64,000 bases of DNA from Microcebus murinus (taxonomy: Eukaryota; Chordata; Mammalia; Primates; Cheirogaleidae), in contig NC_134108.1 in NCBI RefSeq assembly GCF_040939455.1, positions 87,588,001 to 87,652,000 on the forward strand. The letters run 5' to 3'. The notes beneath the pieces were generated by a model. The model worked only from the letters and a program-made list of their open reading frames with translations, was not told the origin of the DNA and made no database searches. The position numbers and the translations under genes were made by a program. Below are positions 36,640 to 48,386 of the stretch, in pieces; the stretch's first letter is position 1; each line of letters starts with the position of its first letter.

Positions 36640-38528
36640 AATAAAAAGAATATGGGCAAATTGAAAAGTACTATCAAGAAGGTAGATTTAAATCCAAATA
36701 TATCAATGATCTCAATTAACCTGATTTGATCATCACATAGTATATATGTATAAAACATTACATGTACCCCAAAGATATGTACAACTATTATTTATCAATA
36801 AAATGTTTAAAACAAATATGTAAATAGTATAATAATTCCAATTAAAAGACATTTATCAAAAAATGAAAACATATGCTGTGTATAAGTATGCCAAGCTTAT
36901 ATTAAAACAAAATAGACAGGCTAAAAGTGAAAGATTGGAAAATGATAACTGTGAAACTATGAAAACCTTAATCATAAGAAATCTATAGTACCAATAATTG
37001 TACAAGATAGAAGAATACTACAGGAATAAAGAATGTCATTTTATAATGGTAAAAGAATCAACTTATTAAGTGGCGATAAAAGTACTACTAAAAGTGCATA
37101 TACTTAGCAAATGAACTTCAACATGCCCAAAGAAAACATTATAGAATTGAAAGTATAAATACAAAAATTTCATAATTTCAATATACTCTATCAATAATTG
37201 ATAGAAGAAACAGTAGGAAAATTAGTTAAGTATCCTAGAGATCTTGATAAATAGATCATAGACAGATATCATATTCTTTCTGCACAACAACTACCCATGG
37301 AACATTAATAGAGATAGACCTTATACTGAAAAATAAAATACGTCTCAATAAATTTAAAATGATTTACATCAAGTTTCTTCTCTGTCATAACAAAATCATA
37401 TAAGAAATCAATAACAAAAGTATTCACATAATCTTCAAATATTTGTCATGTAAACAATATATTTCTATATAATTCATGGGTAGAAGAAGAATTTTAAATC
37501 AAGTTGCAAATCACTGGATTTAAAAGAAAATGACAAGCCAACCTGTGATTTGCAGTTATGATATTCAGTGGAATTCAGTTAAAGAATTTCATAGTAGGAT
37601 TTATAGTTTTTAATGTTTATATTAGGAAAATAAAGCTTTAAAATCAATAAAATGGGCAAAATCTTTGAATATACACTTCACAGATGAAGGCACACAAATA
37701 GCTAATAAACATATAAAAATAGTCAACCTCATTTGTTGGCATGAAATGTAAATTTAAATATATGAGATACTACTACACTTACATTAATATGACTAGAATT
37801 AAAAAGACTGATAGTATCAAATGTTGGTAAGGATTTGGAGCAAATAGAATTCTCATACTTAGCTAGCAGGAATTGTAAAAACCACTTTAAAAAAGTTTGC
37901 CATTTATTATAAAACTAATACAAATTAAATTAATAAAATCAATAAAAATTAAATGTTTCCTTACATTTTCACTGAGAAATTGTACTCCTGAGAATTTTCC
38001 CTGTGGAAACAAAGAAATATGTCTACACAAAGATTTGTATGAAGATCTCATACTAGCTTTACAGATAATTAAAAAAAAATACTGGGTAACTGAAGTGTCC
38101 AATAACAAATACATGGATGACAAATTTGTGGTATAATGGAATAAGAGCAAAACAAACCAAAAGAGGAATAAACTACTAACACATCCAACCATATGGTAGA
38201 ATCTCAGAAAAGCTATGTTGATCAAGAGAAGCCAAATGGATTATGTAATATGTGATTCATATATATGAAATTTTAGAAAAGACAAAACTAATCTACGATA
38301 GTAGAAATTTGATCTGTGGTGTCTGAGACCCAGATCAGAAGAGTGAATAACTGAAAGGACTTAAGTGAAAATTTTGTGGTATTGATATATTCTACATCTC
38401 AATTGGAGTAGTGATTACACAGGTATATAAGTTTGTCAAAACTCATTAAACTGTACATTCAAAATAAGTAAATTTTATTATGTGTAAATTATACCTCAAT
38501 AAAATTGATTTAAAACAACAACAAAAAC
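36640..38528 (+). mobile_element. L1M copy A: ORF2 endonuclease part, deletion, then 3' end
   Basis: Sense ORF2 endonuclease-coding region at about 36850-37490 (GACAGGCTAAAAGTGAAAGA, TTTATAATGGTAAAAGAATC, ATAATTGATAGAAGAAACAG). It then jumps to the ORF2 tail at about 37650 (GGCAAAATCTTTGAATATAC) and a 3' UTR ending in an A-rich tail near 38510-38528. Reverse transcriptase-coding sequence is missing. Many stops. Confidence 0.8.
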
Positions 38529-38529
38529 C

Positions 38530-41010
38530 ACTGAAATTACATGTTTGAAGTGCTGAGGAAAAAGAAACCTGTCACCATAAAATACCATGCTTACTGAAAA
38601 TATCTTTTAAAAATAAAGGCAATAAATACGGTGTCAAATAAACACATGAAGAAAACTTGAATTAAAGGAAATACTGACAGAATTTTTCCACTAGAAGAAA
38701 TATTAGTCCAAACAGAAACATCTAAATGTGGGATATGATAAAGAACTAGATCAAGCAGGATGACACAGTGATCTTAAATTTGTATTTATACAACATAGAT
38801 CTAAACATATAAAGGAAAAATAAACATAACTAGAAAAATAAAACAAATTATCCACAATCATAGTGAAAATTTTTTAACATAATTCCCTCAAGAGCTGGTA
38901 GAACAAACTGATACAAAATAGAAAGTATATGAATGATTTGAACAACTTTGACTTATTAATCCGTATTACATACTGAAGCCAACAGTGACAATTCACAAAC
39001 TTTCCTAGTAGCACATGGAATTTTACCAAAACTAACGATAAGCTATGTGATAAAGAAAGCCTAAACAAATTGCTCAACGTTGAATTAATTCAGACTTCAC
39101 TTTCTGACCTCAGTGAAATTGAGCTAGAGTCAAGTAACAATAACTAGGACATCCTAAACAAGATGGAAATTAAATAATACTCTTGTACATAATATATGAT
39201 ACAAACATAAGGAAAAGGTAAATTAGAAAATAGTTTAAACTGAATGGTAATAAAAATGTAACTTGTGAGATGCAGATAAAAAGTGATCAAAGGGGATTTT
39301 TTTTCTTACATGCATATGTAAGAAAAGAATATCTGATAATCCTTGATCTAGTTTTTCATCTCAAATGTTAGAAAAAGAACAGCAAAAATAAACTTAAAAA
39401 TGTAGAAGGCAATAATAAAAATGAAAGCAGAAATTAATGATATAGAAAAAATATATAAAAGAGAAAGTCAACAAAGCCAAATGATGGCTTTTGAAAATAA
39501 GTAATTAAAAGGACAAATTCAGCAAAATTGGTCAATAAATCCCACTCATAACCAAGTGGGTTTTATTTCAAAAGTATAAAAGGTTTAAACATTTAAAATT
39601 TATTTAATTTCATTCATCACATTAATATGAAAATGTATAATTCAATAGACTATAGAAAAACGATACAGTTCAACACCAATTCATGATAAAAGCTCATAGC
39701 AAACAAAGAAGTGAAGTATCTTAAATTGATAAGACATTCAACAGGATGTCTACAACAAATATTGATAATAATAAAATATTGGGAGATTTCCTCTTGAGAA
39801 AAGTGGTAAGAAAGTCCACTACATCCATTTCTATACAATTATGTAATAGAAATATTAACCATTGTAAGAAGTCGAGAAAGAGAATTACAACAAAAGGACT
39901 AAAAAGTAAGAAATATAATTGTCTTAATACACTAATGATATGTGTATGAAAAGAATCCAAAATAAAGACAAGCTATTAGAGCAGATTCATCTATGAATTC
40001 AGTAAGTTTAATGGATATATAGTTAAGAACCAATAATTAATTGTATTTGTATACAGAGGAAATAAACAGAACATGGAATATAAAAAATACGTAATATCCA
40101 AGCCACCAAAAACTCAAGTATAATACATGTTATTCAAGGCTTCCATATGATAAAATTATACATCATTGAGAGAAAAAATTTTTAAATCAAATGAAGGAAT
40201 GTACCATATTCATGGGTTGAAAGATTCAAGATTTTTAACATGTCCAATCTTCCCAAATTGATATATAGATTTGATGAAGTTTTTATCAAATTTCAAATGA
40301 GCTTTTTCAGTGGGAATTGAATACATAAATTTAAAATTTATGTAGAAATAAAAATGACCATGAATAGCCAAGATAGCCTTAAATAATATAACACTGAAGG
40401 ACTTACTTTATCAAAACTTATTATAAAACCATAGTATATTTACATTGTGACATTGTGTGCATATAATTTTGATCCAGTTCCACAAAGAGATCAATGGAAT
40501 AGAGTTTTAAAAATAGAAAGTGTCAATAGGGCAGTCTTTTCAATAAATGGTGCTGGGTCAGTTGAAAATTCATATATAAAAGATATATTTGACCCTATCT
40601 CACACATATATAAAAAATAAATTTCAGATGGATTACAGATCTAAATGAGAAAGGTAAAATAAAGCTTTAAGTAGAAAACAGGTATGTGCCTGTACCTACT
40701 CCAGAGGCTGAGGAAGGAAGATCACTTGATGCCAGGAGTTCTAGGTTGTAGTGCCCCATGATGATCACACCTATGGATAGCCATTGCATGCACTCCATCC
40801 TGGGCAATATAGTGAGATCCTATCTTTAAAAATAAAATTAAAATTAAAAAATAAGTAAACAGAAGAACATCTTGATGATCATGAAAAAGATCACATTTCT
40901 TGAGCCAGACACAAAAGACTACTAGTAAAGGAGAAAATGATATAATGCACCACATCAAGATTAAAAACTTTTGATCATTTAAAGTCATCATTAAAAGTGA
41001 GAATGTGACA
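38530..41010 (+). mobile_element. L1 copy B: ORF2 fragment
   Basis: Second sense L1 directly after copy A's tail: AGTGCTGAGGAAAAAGAAAC, endonuclease end (CACATGGAATTTTACCAAAA at about 39013), reverse transcriptase region (AATCCCACTCATAACCAAGT at 39539, AACACCAATTCATGATAAAA) and GGTGCTGGGTCAGTTGAAAA at 40549. Frameshifted throughout. Interrupted by an Alu-monomer-like SINE at 40682-40852 and ends at the HMGB3-like fragment. Confidence 0.85.
40682..40852 (+). mobile_element. Alu-monomer-like SINE (FRAM/7SL-derived) inserted in L1
   Basis: GTGCCTGTACCTACTCCAGA, GGCTGAGGAAGGAAGATCAC, CTTGATGCCAGGAGTTCTAG, CCATCCTGGGCAATATAGTG and an A-rich tail. One monomer only. Flanking duplication AAGTAGAAAACAG at 40669-40681 and AAGTAAACAG at 40853-40862. 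L1 ORF2 resumes cleanly on the other side. Confidence 0.82.
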
Positions 41011-41127
41011 GAGAAAAACCAAAAGTTCACTGTAAATTTTGCAGAATTTTCCATGAAGTGCTCTGAGAGGTGGAAGACAATGTCTGGGAAAGAGAAGTCT
41101 AAATTTGATGAAATGGCAAAGGCAAAT
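41011..41127 (+). pseudogene. HMGB3P: HMGB3-like processed pseudogene fragment
   Basis: Translates in one frame to [20 protein letters not shown] followed by [11 protein letters not shown], which differs at one residue from the HMG box A segment of HMGB3; HMGB1 differs at several positions (family knowledge). Only about 38 codons remain, with no start codon, no box B and no acidic tail. Related genes have an intron near the ERWK-TM junction, which is continuous here, so it appears to derive from a spliced mRNA. It is truncated at both ends and abuts the degraded L1. A 103-aa open frame (41005-41316) runs on into unrelated AT-rich DNA and is not a gene. Confidence 0.85.
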
Positions 41128-41429
41128 AATTGCATGCATGCCAGTGTTGGAATAAATAGGGTTAACTATAATGATAATGATAATATTATACAAACCATTC
41201 ATTTGAGCTTTATAATCTCTATCAATTTAAGTAAATTAACTTCTCTTCCTATTGTTTTTCAAGTTTTCAATAATAGGTATTTCATTTTATGTAATACCTT
41301 TCCAGTTTATATTTAACTGTTTATTTTTCTCTAGTGATACATTTTGTTGAATTATTATTAATAATCTCTTTTCTAACAAATATAATAATTGCAGACCTTA
41401 ATACGACTCCAAATAATAGCTAACAAATA
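41128..41429. other. AT-rich DNA after the pseudogene fragment
   Basis: No continuation of HMGB3 or L1 is recognised. Confidence 0.45.
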
Positions 41430-41640
41430 TCAAACTCTTAAAGTTTGCCAGGCACTGTCTTAAGTGTCTAACATATATTAACCAACCTAAATCTTCACAA
41501 TGCTTGTCTGAGATGATTAATATTGATATGATATCATAAATAAAAATGTTAGACATGGCAAATTTCACTAATTTGACAAGGTTAAATTAACAGTAAGTAA
41601 CTGAGGTAGTCTTCAAACCCTCACTTAAACACAAATTTAT
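41430..41640 (-). repeat. MIR SINE
   Basis: Antisense MIR: TTGCCAGGCACTGTCTTAAG, ATATTAACCAACCTAAATCT and AGTAAGTAACTGAGGTAGTC. Confidence 0.7.
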
Positions 41641-42867
41641 GTTTATTTTATTTTATTAAATTAGTCTTGCATTTCTGAAAATTAATCTCACTTGATAAAG
41701 GATTATTTTAATGTACTAATGAACATATTTGCTTAATATTTAATTTATAATTTTTGAATTTTTATTAACATAGGAATTGAGGAGGTTAAAAATGATGTTT
41801 TTGGTTCACTAATATTAGCTTTTTAAAATGTTGTTGATGACTTATTTTTTATTCTGAAATATACAATACAGAATGTAAATGAGGTTGCTCAATGGAAGTT
41901 GGATTGAACTCATCCAGCCAACATTTGGACTAGAGATTTTAGAAGTTTATTCTTTCAATTATTTTCATTCTCTTTCCTTATTATCTTCTATTCCAATTGT
42001 TATTTTTTTGTGCCAGCTTTGGTAAAATGGTATGTTTTCCCATAATATTCTGGGCCTATGTTCTTGTAATTAGAAAAAGTAGAAAAATTTGTTTACTGAT
42101 AATCTGAAAACTTGCTCTTTAAAATGACAATATTTTATCTGACTTGTAATTTGCAACTTCACTTATTTGAATGGATATTCAGTGTAAGATTGTAATGCCC
42201 TGTTTTAAGAAATCTTTCACTCTTCATCTAGTAAAAATTATTAGTTTACATATTTAAGCCTCCTAGAAGCCTCACAGAATGCTTTCTTTTGTACTTTATA
42301 TGGACCTATAGGAAATATAACTGTTAGTCTACTGTATTAAAATTTTGACTTTAAAACTACACATATGCAAAACAATATTTGATTTTTTAAAGTTAATATT
42401 ACCTTTTATTTAGTTTTTAAAGCATGTACATATATCCAAATAGGAATATTTGCTTTAGCGCTAGAATGAAAATACTTCTGATTATCAGGCAATTTAGACA
42501 ATTTTCTTTTTAAAACATCTACCAAAATGAAACAACCATCATACCTAACATCTCTTATTATGTACATCAGTTTCACTCTTACAGATACCTCTCAAAGTTT
42601 GTTTCTCTTCCCAATACGTTAAAATATACTAGAAGAGGGCAATTAACTCTGATTTGTTTACTTGAGAAATATAATTTTCATTTTGATGAAAATAACATGA
42701 CCAGTAAGATATACTTCTTTTAAGAAAAAAGTATTAATAGAAGTAAATTAAAAGGAAATATGGTGAAAAATTCTACCTTAAGGAAAAATATATGAGAACC
42801 ACACATTTCTAAATGTGAAAGTATCATCAAACAGGAGTGTAAATAACTCAATAACAAATAACAATTT
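41641..42867. other. AT-rich intergenic DNA, nothing recognised
   Basis: No supported gene or repeat. Confidence 0.45.
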
Positions 42868-42868
42868 G

Positions 42869-42921
42869 TATTTGTATATACAAATATACAAAATTTGTAT
42901 ATTTTTGTATATACAAAAATA
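42869..42921. repeat. Two adjacent perfect AT-rich palindromes
   Basis: TATTTGTATATACAAATA (42869-42886) is an 18-bp perfect palindrome. 42900-42921 is a 22-bp perfect palindrome with core TTTTTGTATATACAAAAA. Both share the core TTTGTATATACAAA and can also pair with each other. Confidence 0.95.
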
Positions 42922-43589
42922 ATACAATGCCCACATGGAAGTTTGGGGATCAAGATTGGACAAGGATTTAATTTGGGAGTGGGCAAGGATGTTGTTCAAG
43001 CAGGAAGTGTGGCAACCCCAGGGTGTGGGGCCACTGGCCAGCACCTTGGATTCCCTCAACACCAGAGGAAGCCCAGCCAGGAACTTGCCTTTCAGGTGAT
43101 ATGGGCACAGCAAGGAAAGCTGTATGTGAAAAGGTCACTGTATATCAGTGCATAATTTCTTGGTTCAAAATAGAGGAGTAGGAGAGGGGTGACCTTATGG
43201 AAGCCCCAAATATGTTAGGAACCATCACAGGTTGCTAGAGAAGGAAATGAGGTGGAGGAGGGGCAGCAGGTAAATAATTCCTGCTGCTCTACTTGTTCAG
43301 TAGTCAGCTGGAAAGTCTTCATTTGGAGTTTAAAACCATTGCGTTGGCAATAGACAGTGTACAAATATGCCAATGGAGTGTAAATTTAAGGCCACTTTAT
43401 ATAGGCACAATTTAGGTATGTATTAAATTATTGTTTATTCCTCCAAACATAGCCATTAGCAATGAACTATATACTAAACAAGTTCATGAGCAGTGAAGCT
43501 TGTTTTTGTTGACTTAGAAATACAGCATGAACATAATGACAGCCTTCACTTGAATACAGTTATTTGTGTATATATGTGTTATTTTCAGT
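42922..43589. other. Locally GC-richer intergenic DNA, unassigned
   Basis: 42930-43160 is distinctly richer in G and C than its surroundings, with open frames on both strands (86 aa plus, 111 aa minus). Neither protein resembles a family I know. Possibly an unnamed repeat. Confidence 0.35.
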
Positions 43590-43700
43590 GGGATGTGAAC
43601 TCCTTCAGGTGGGAAACTATTCATTTCTCTTTTTTATCCTCTCATCACCTAGTACAAATCCTTTCATATAATGGGTTCCCAATGACTGTAAACATGATAT
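43590..43700 (+). mobile_element. L2 3' end
   Basis: Sense L2 tail: GATGTGAACTCCTTCAGGTG, then CATCACCTAGTACAAATCCT. Confidence 0.6.
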
Positions 43701-44394
43701 ATTTTGTATTTTTATATAACCATTTTACGTTTCAATCTAACACTAAGAACAAACAATTTGCATGATGGTTTACATGTATAGGTAGATAAATAACTGAACT
43801 CTGAGATATCATACAATGATATATTAAAGAAAAGCAGGACTTTTTTTGAAAAAAAAGGAATCTAGAGAAAAGAACTGTATTTATAGGTAAATTATTATTT
43901 TTCTATAAAAGTGTATTCCAGCCTTTCCCTTAGTGGATGCACTATAATTTCTCCTGACTAGAATTGGCAGTGCCCTTTTATTTACTCCCCTCACTTCCCA
44001 TTTAAATATCATGCACTAGACTATCATTTTTGATTTTACTACTTTTTACTGCCTGTGGGCTTTGTTTTTCAACTCATTTAAAAGGCATTATGCTTTGATA
44101 ATGGACTGTCTGAAGATGGAACTGAATTATAATTTTTTAAACTTCAATTTAATCAATGCCAGAGGCTACCCAGAGATACAGATTTGCTCACAAAACGTTC
44201 TACTCTAGTTGGACCTTTTATATATTGTTCTTTATTGGAAAAATTTCAGAGTGTATATGCATGAATATATGTGGATAAATATGTAAGCATATTTTCAAAA
44301 ATAATTTTCATCATTGTAACTAATTAGCATTAAGATAGTATCTTCAAATTTGTTTGGTTTTATTTATAAGGTGACCATACAAGAAAGAAGACAT
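43701..44394. other. AT-rich intergenic DNA, nothing recognised
   Basis: No supported gene or repeat. Confidence 0.45.
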
Positions 44395-44580
44395 TTTTAG
44401 CAGTAAGAACACAGGTCTTGGGATTTGGCAAACTTGGCTTTGAATTCTTGTTCTTCCATTTTCTAGCTTCATTACCCATCTAGAAAATGATGATGGCAAA
44501 ACCTACTACTAAGGTCCAAATTAGATAATGTCATAAGTCACTAGCATGGTTGAGCACCTACAAAACACTGGTATTCCCCT
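44395..44580 (+). repeat. MIR SINE
   Basis: Sense MIR: GGCTTTGAATTCTTGTTCTT, CATCTAGAAAATGATGATGG, GAGCACCTACAAAACACTGG. Confidence 0.7.
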
Positions 44581-44889
44581 TAGAAAAAGATAAGAGAGGC
44601 TACTGGTCTAAATATAGGTGATTATTGTTGGTTTTGTTCCTCTAGAATATATAACAAAGAAAGAAAATGGCATGTTTGTACAGCAACTTCATCTATTTAT
44701 GAGCAACATAAAGGAAAAGCAAACAAAATTCAGTGAGAATTCTTAAGCTGACTATAGGTCTTTTGGTAAAAATATAATTAACTATAAATTTTGTAATGAA
44801 TTTGGCAAATATGATCAGTTTCACTTGATGGATTTAGTGCAAATTTGAACAACTATGAAGGAAGAACTTGATATTTTTAAAATATATCC

Positions 44890-45940
44890 TAAAATGAAGT
44901 CCTTATTTTCCTCAAATCTGCTCCTTCTCAATTCCTCCATATTAAGTAATGATAACATCATTTGTCAATTGTTGCTCAAGCCACATATTTTGGACTAGTT
45001 TTTGACATTTCTATTTTCCTCATCCTCCCATATCCACTCTATTAAGTCCATTGTGCTCTACCTCCAAAGTATGTCTTGAATTTGTCATCTTCTCCCCATA
45101 CCCACTGTTAATATAATATAAGCCACTGTCATCTTTTATTTGAGCTACCTCATAAATCTCCTGAATTAGGTATTACCTGCAATAACAGAAACACCCCAAA
45201 TAACCTTGCTTTAAAAAGTTAGTTGTTTCATCTCTAATATAAAAAGAAAATGAAGAGCTGGCATGATAGCTCCGTGAAACTGTCAGAGAACCAAGATCCT
45301 TCTAGCTCATCGTGTGTGATTCTTAAGCTCACATCATGGTCCGTGAGGACTACTAGAGCTGTAGCCATCACAAGCAACACCATAGAGGAACTAGGGCAGA
45401 AGGGTGTGCCTCCCTGCCTTTAATGAGACCTCCTCAATTTTCATTACATTGGCCAGAAATTAGTCACCTGATTCACCTAGCTACAAGGTGGCCTGGAAAA
45501 TACCTTTAGGTCAATATGATTAACAATTGTACTTCTGATTTTATCTGTTTTTGGTCTGCCTTTGTATGTAATATTGCCATATGCTTCATCATCTAAGTAT
45601 ATACAAAGCTTTCTCCCACTTCATGGTCTTAGCATACACTATGATCTCTGCCTAGGAGTTTCTAACTTCAACCCCCATAACTCCTTATCTTTCAGGTTTT
45701 GCTTTGATTTGCTTTCTTCAGATAGATCTTCCTTGACAATCCAACCAAAGATTGCTAACTCCTATCAATCCTCTCTTCCAGAAGATGGACATTTTTCCTC
45801 CATAATAATAATTAATAATGTCATTTGTTTATTGATTTATTGTTTTTCTTGTTTGATTTGTTTACCTAATCTACTAGTCTAAAAAGGTCAATGAGGATGG
45901 GGACCATCTTTCTATTTTATTGGTGTACAAAAGCCTCGTA
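44890..45940 (+). mobile_element. L2 copy, interrupted
   Basis: Sense L2: TCAATTGTTGCTCAAGCCAC, CATATCCACTCTATTAAGTC, then after an interruption at about 45195-45500 the 3' part (CTTTCTCCCACTTCATGGTC, GATAGATCTTCCTTGACAAT, TGAGGATGGGGACCATCTTT). A long fossil; the 106-aa frame at 45562-45882 is part of it. Confidence 0.7.
45195..45500. mobile_element. Unnamed interspersed repeat nested in L2
   Basis: Contains CTTTAATGAGACCTCCTCAA, ACATTGGCCAGAAATTAGTC, ACCTAGCTACAAGGTGGCCT and GGAAAATACC, a phrase set I know from a common mammalian repeat but cannot name. It separates two halves of one L2. A related segment in reverse may lie at 11640. Confidence 0.45.
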
Positions 45941-45949
45941 TTAGAAAGA

Positions 45950-46020
45950 AAAAAAGGAAAGGAAGGAAGTAAGGGATGGAGGAAAAAAGAAAGAGAGAAA
46001 TGAAAGAAAAAAGAAATTTA
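45950..46020. repeat. Purine-rich (A/G) tract
   Basis: About 70 bases almost entirely A and G, in imperfect GAAA/GGAA units, at the end of the L2. Confidence 0.8.
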
Positions 46021-47386
46021 TTTTAAAATCTTGGGATGTTAATATCTTTTATGGAATGATTATGGTTTGCCTTTTACCTTTGTTTTGGATATTTTCCTTG
46101 ACTCACAGTTATAGTTCAGAAAAGAACACACACAATTAAACATTCATTGAGGAAATAATTTGATTATAAATGTAAAAACAATCAGCACTTATTTTATAAA
46201 GTTCTGTTTTGAAATAGAACTTGAAACATTAATAGTGTTATTAATGTGGAATCCATGCCCACTGGATTCAGCTTTCCATGTGAAAATGGTATGGAGTGAA
46301 TCCAAAAGTTTTATATCATGTTTAGATATTGCCTCCTAAGAAAATGCCTTGAATAGGTTTTGGAGTAATGTGTATCAATTAGGGCTTACAGGCCTTTCTG
46401 CAGGTCCAGGCACAAAAATATAGGAAATAAATTCATGAGTGCCTTATAAAGTACATTATCTGCTGCTGTAATTATTTGTAAGGAAGTAAAAAATACTTTA
46501 AAAGGCCTTTTGCCTGTACAGTAATGAGTATGAAAGTGTTCTACCACATACAAGATCATTTATTTTCCCTGGAAATCAATCCAATTGGTTTGGTGTCCCT
46601 GACTACCTTATGAAAGTTTGTCAATCTTAAAACATCTCTCTAAACATGCTTTGTGTTCAATTGTCAATAGTCATATCTTGTTTTGCTTTTCCCTGAATGA
46701 CACTTTTACTTTCAGTAATGAATATAAAACACAAACTGAAACCAATATTCATCTTGAATAGCATTGGATTATTCTCAGTGCTCTTAGCCATTCTAGTCTG
46801 TACTTTAATTAGTTTTATTTAAAGATTTTTTCTGTCATATAGTGTTGGTGTACCATTTGGATTTTCCTTTCTCTCTCTCTTTTTTTTTATCATTGATTTG
46901 GTTTCACTATTTCTTTTGGTTGGCTTTGTAGGAAATATAAATTTTCCTTCATTTTACTTTCCAAAAGCCATGTTTGAAACTTTAGTACCTTTTTTTTAAC
47001 GTATGCCAAAGAAAGCTTCATAAACACTTGTGAAACAGTATACTGCCAATAGTTTTAGCTGAGCTATATTTTATTTTTAATGAAAGTATGTATTAGTATT
47101 CATGGGAGAATATTATATATTTTGAGCTCAGTCACATTTCCATTTGGCTGCTTTGTAGAAATAATTTTTCTTTTTATGTGGAACTTACCAGAGGATTTAA
47201 AAAACAACAACAACAACAACTTTGAAAGCCGTTAACCTGCCACTAGCAAGTAAGTACGTTTCTGATGCAATAGTCACCATTATATATGAAAATTATTCTC
47301 ACTTAAGTAGAAGACAATTCTTAATTGACTAATACAATTAAAGCATGCATAGTTGGGAATTCATTTACCTAAAAATATGAATGTTT
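46021..47386. other. AT-rich intergenic DNA, with a short (CAA)n
   Basis: (CAA)n at 47203-47221. Nothing else is recognised. Confidence 0.45.
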
Positions 47387-48386
47387 TGTAGGCAGAATAA
47401 AGCCCAACAAGAGATATCCAAATCCTAGGCCAAGGAACCTGTAAACATGTAGAGATTGTATTTGTGAGTTTCCTATGGCTGCTGTAAGAAGAGATGACAA
47501 TACACTTAGTAGCTGAAAGCAACACCACACTATTTTATTATTTTATGTTATAGTTTTGGAGGTCAGAAGTCTAAAATGGGTTGGTAGAGCTGTGTTCTTT
47601 TTGAAGGCTCTAGAAGACAATTCTTTTCCATTTTTAATTTCTAGAGGTCACATGCATTTATTGGCAGGTGGACTCTTCTTCCATCTTCAAAACCAGCAGA
47701 GTAACACATTCAAATTAATATCTCTCTTTCTGTCTCTCTTTCTCTCTCCCCCCCACACACATCCACTACCTCTTTCTCTCCTTGGCCCTTCTGCCCCCAT
47801 TTTATAAGGGCCCTTGTGATGACCCTCACATGGATAGTGCTGGATAATCTTCCATTTTCGAGGTCCTTTACTTAATCACATCTGCAAAATTGCTTTTGCT
47901 AGGTAAATTATATAACATATCCACAAGTTCTGGGCATTAGCATGAGAACATTAAGAGGAGGCACTACTTAGGTTATTGTAGCTACAGAAGGAATTAAGGT
48001 TGCTAATCCTCCAACTTTAAAATAGGGAGATTATTCTGGGTTATACAGATGGCTCCAATGAAACCACAATGGCCTTTGAAAGTGAAAGAGGAAGGCAGAG
48101 GAGGAGGTCAGAGTGTTGCAATGTGAAAAAGATATAACCTGCTATTGCTGGCTATGAAGATGAAGAAAGGAGCCCGTGAGCCAATGAAGAAGGCAGCATC
48201 TAAAAGCCGGTAAAGGCAGATCCCCCATGAACGGGGAACGAAACAGCTCTGATAACATGTTTTTAACCCAAGGAGATTCATATAAGACTTGTGACCTACA
48301 GAATTATAAAATTATAATTTTTTGCTATTTTAAGCCATTACATTTGTGATAATCTGTTATTCTGCAGCAACAGAAAACTAATACAG
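47387..48386 (+). mobile_element. MLT1-type LTR, split by a second LTR
   Basis: Left piece 47387-47459 (TGTAGGCAGAATAAAGCCCA, CCAAGGAACCTGTAAACATG). Right piece 47987-48386 (GAATTAAGGTTGCTAATCCT, GGGAGATTATTCTGGGTTAT, TGCTGGCTATGAAGATGAAG, AGCAACAGAAAACTAATACA). Together they read as one sense MLT1 LTR of normal length. Confidence 0.85.
47460..47986 (-). mobile_element. MLT1-type LTR nested in the opposite orientation
   Basis: Antisense MLT1: GAGTTTCCTATGGCTGCTGT, TTTTGGAGGTCAGAAGTCTA, TTTCTAGAGGTCACATGCAT, CTTCCATCTTCAAAACCAGC, TTTATAAGGGCCCTTGTGAT and AACTTAATCACATC-like ACTTAATCACATCTGCAAAA. A CT-rich tract lies at about 47722-47760. It sits inside the sense copy of the same family. Confidence 0.83.

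Noticed and set aside
40722..41135. 137-aa minus-strand ORF
   Set aside because: It is the antisense of the Alu-like monomer, L1 and HMGB3-like fragment; no independent support.
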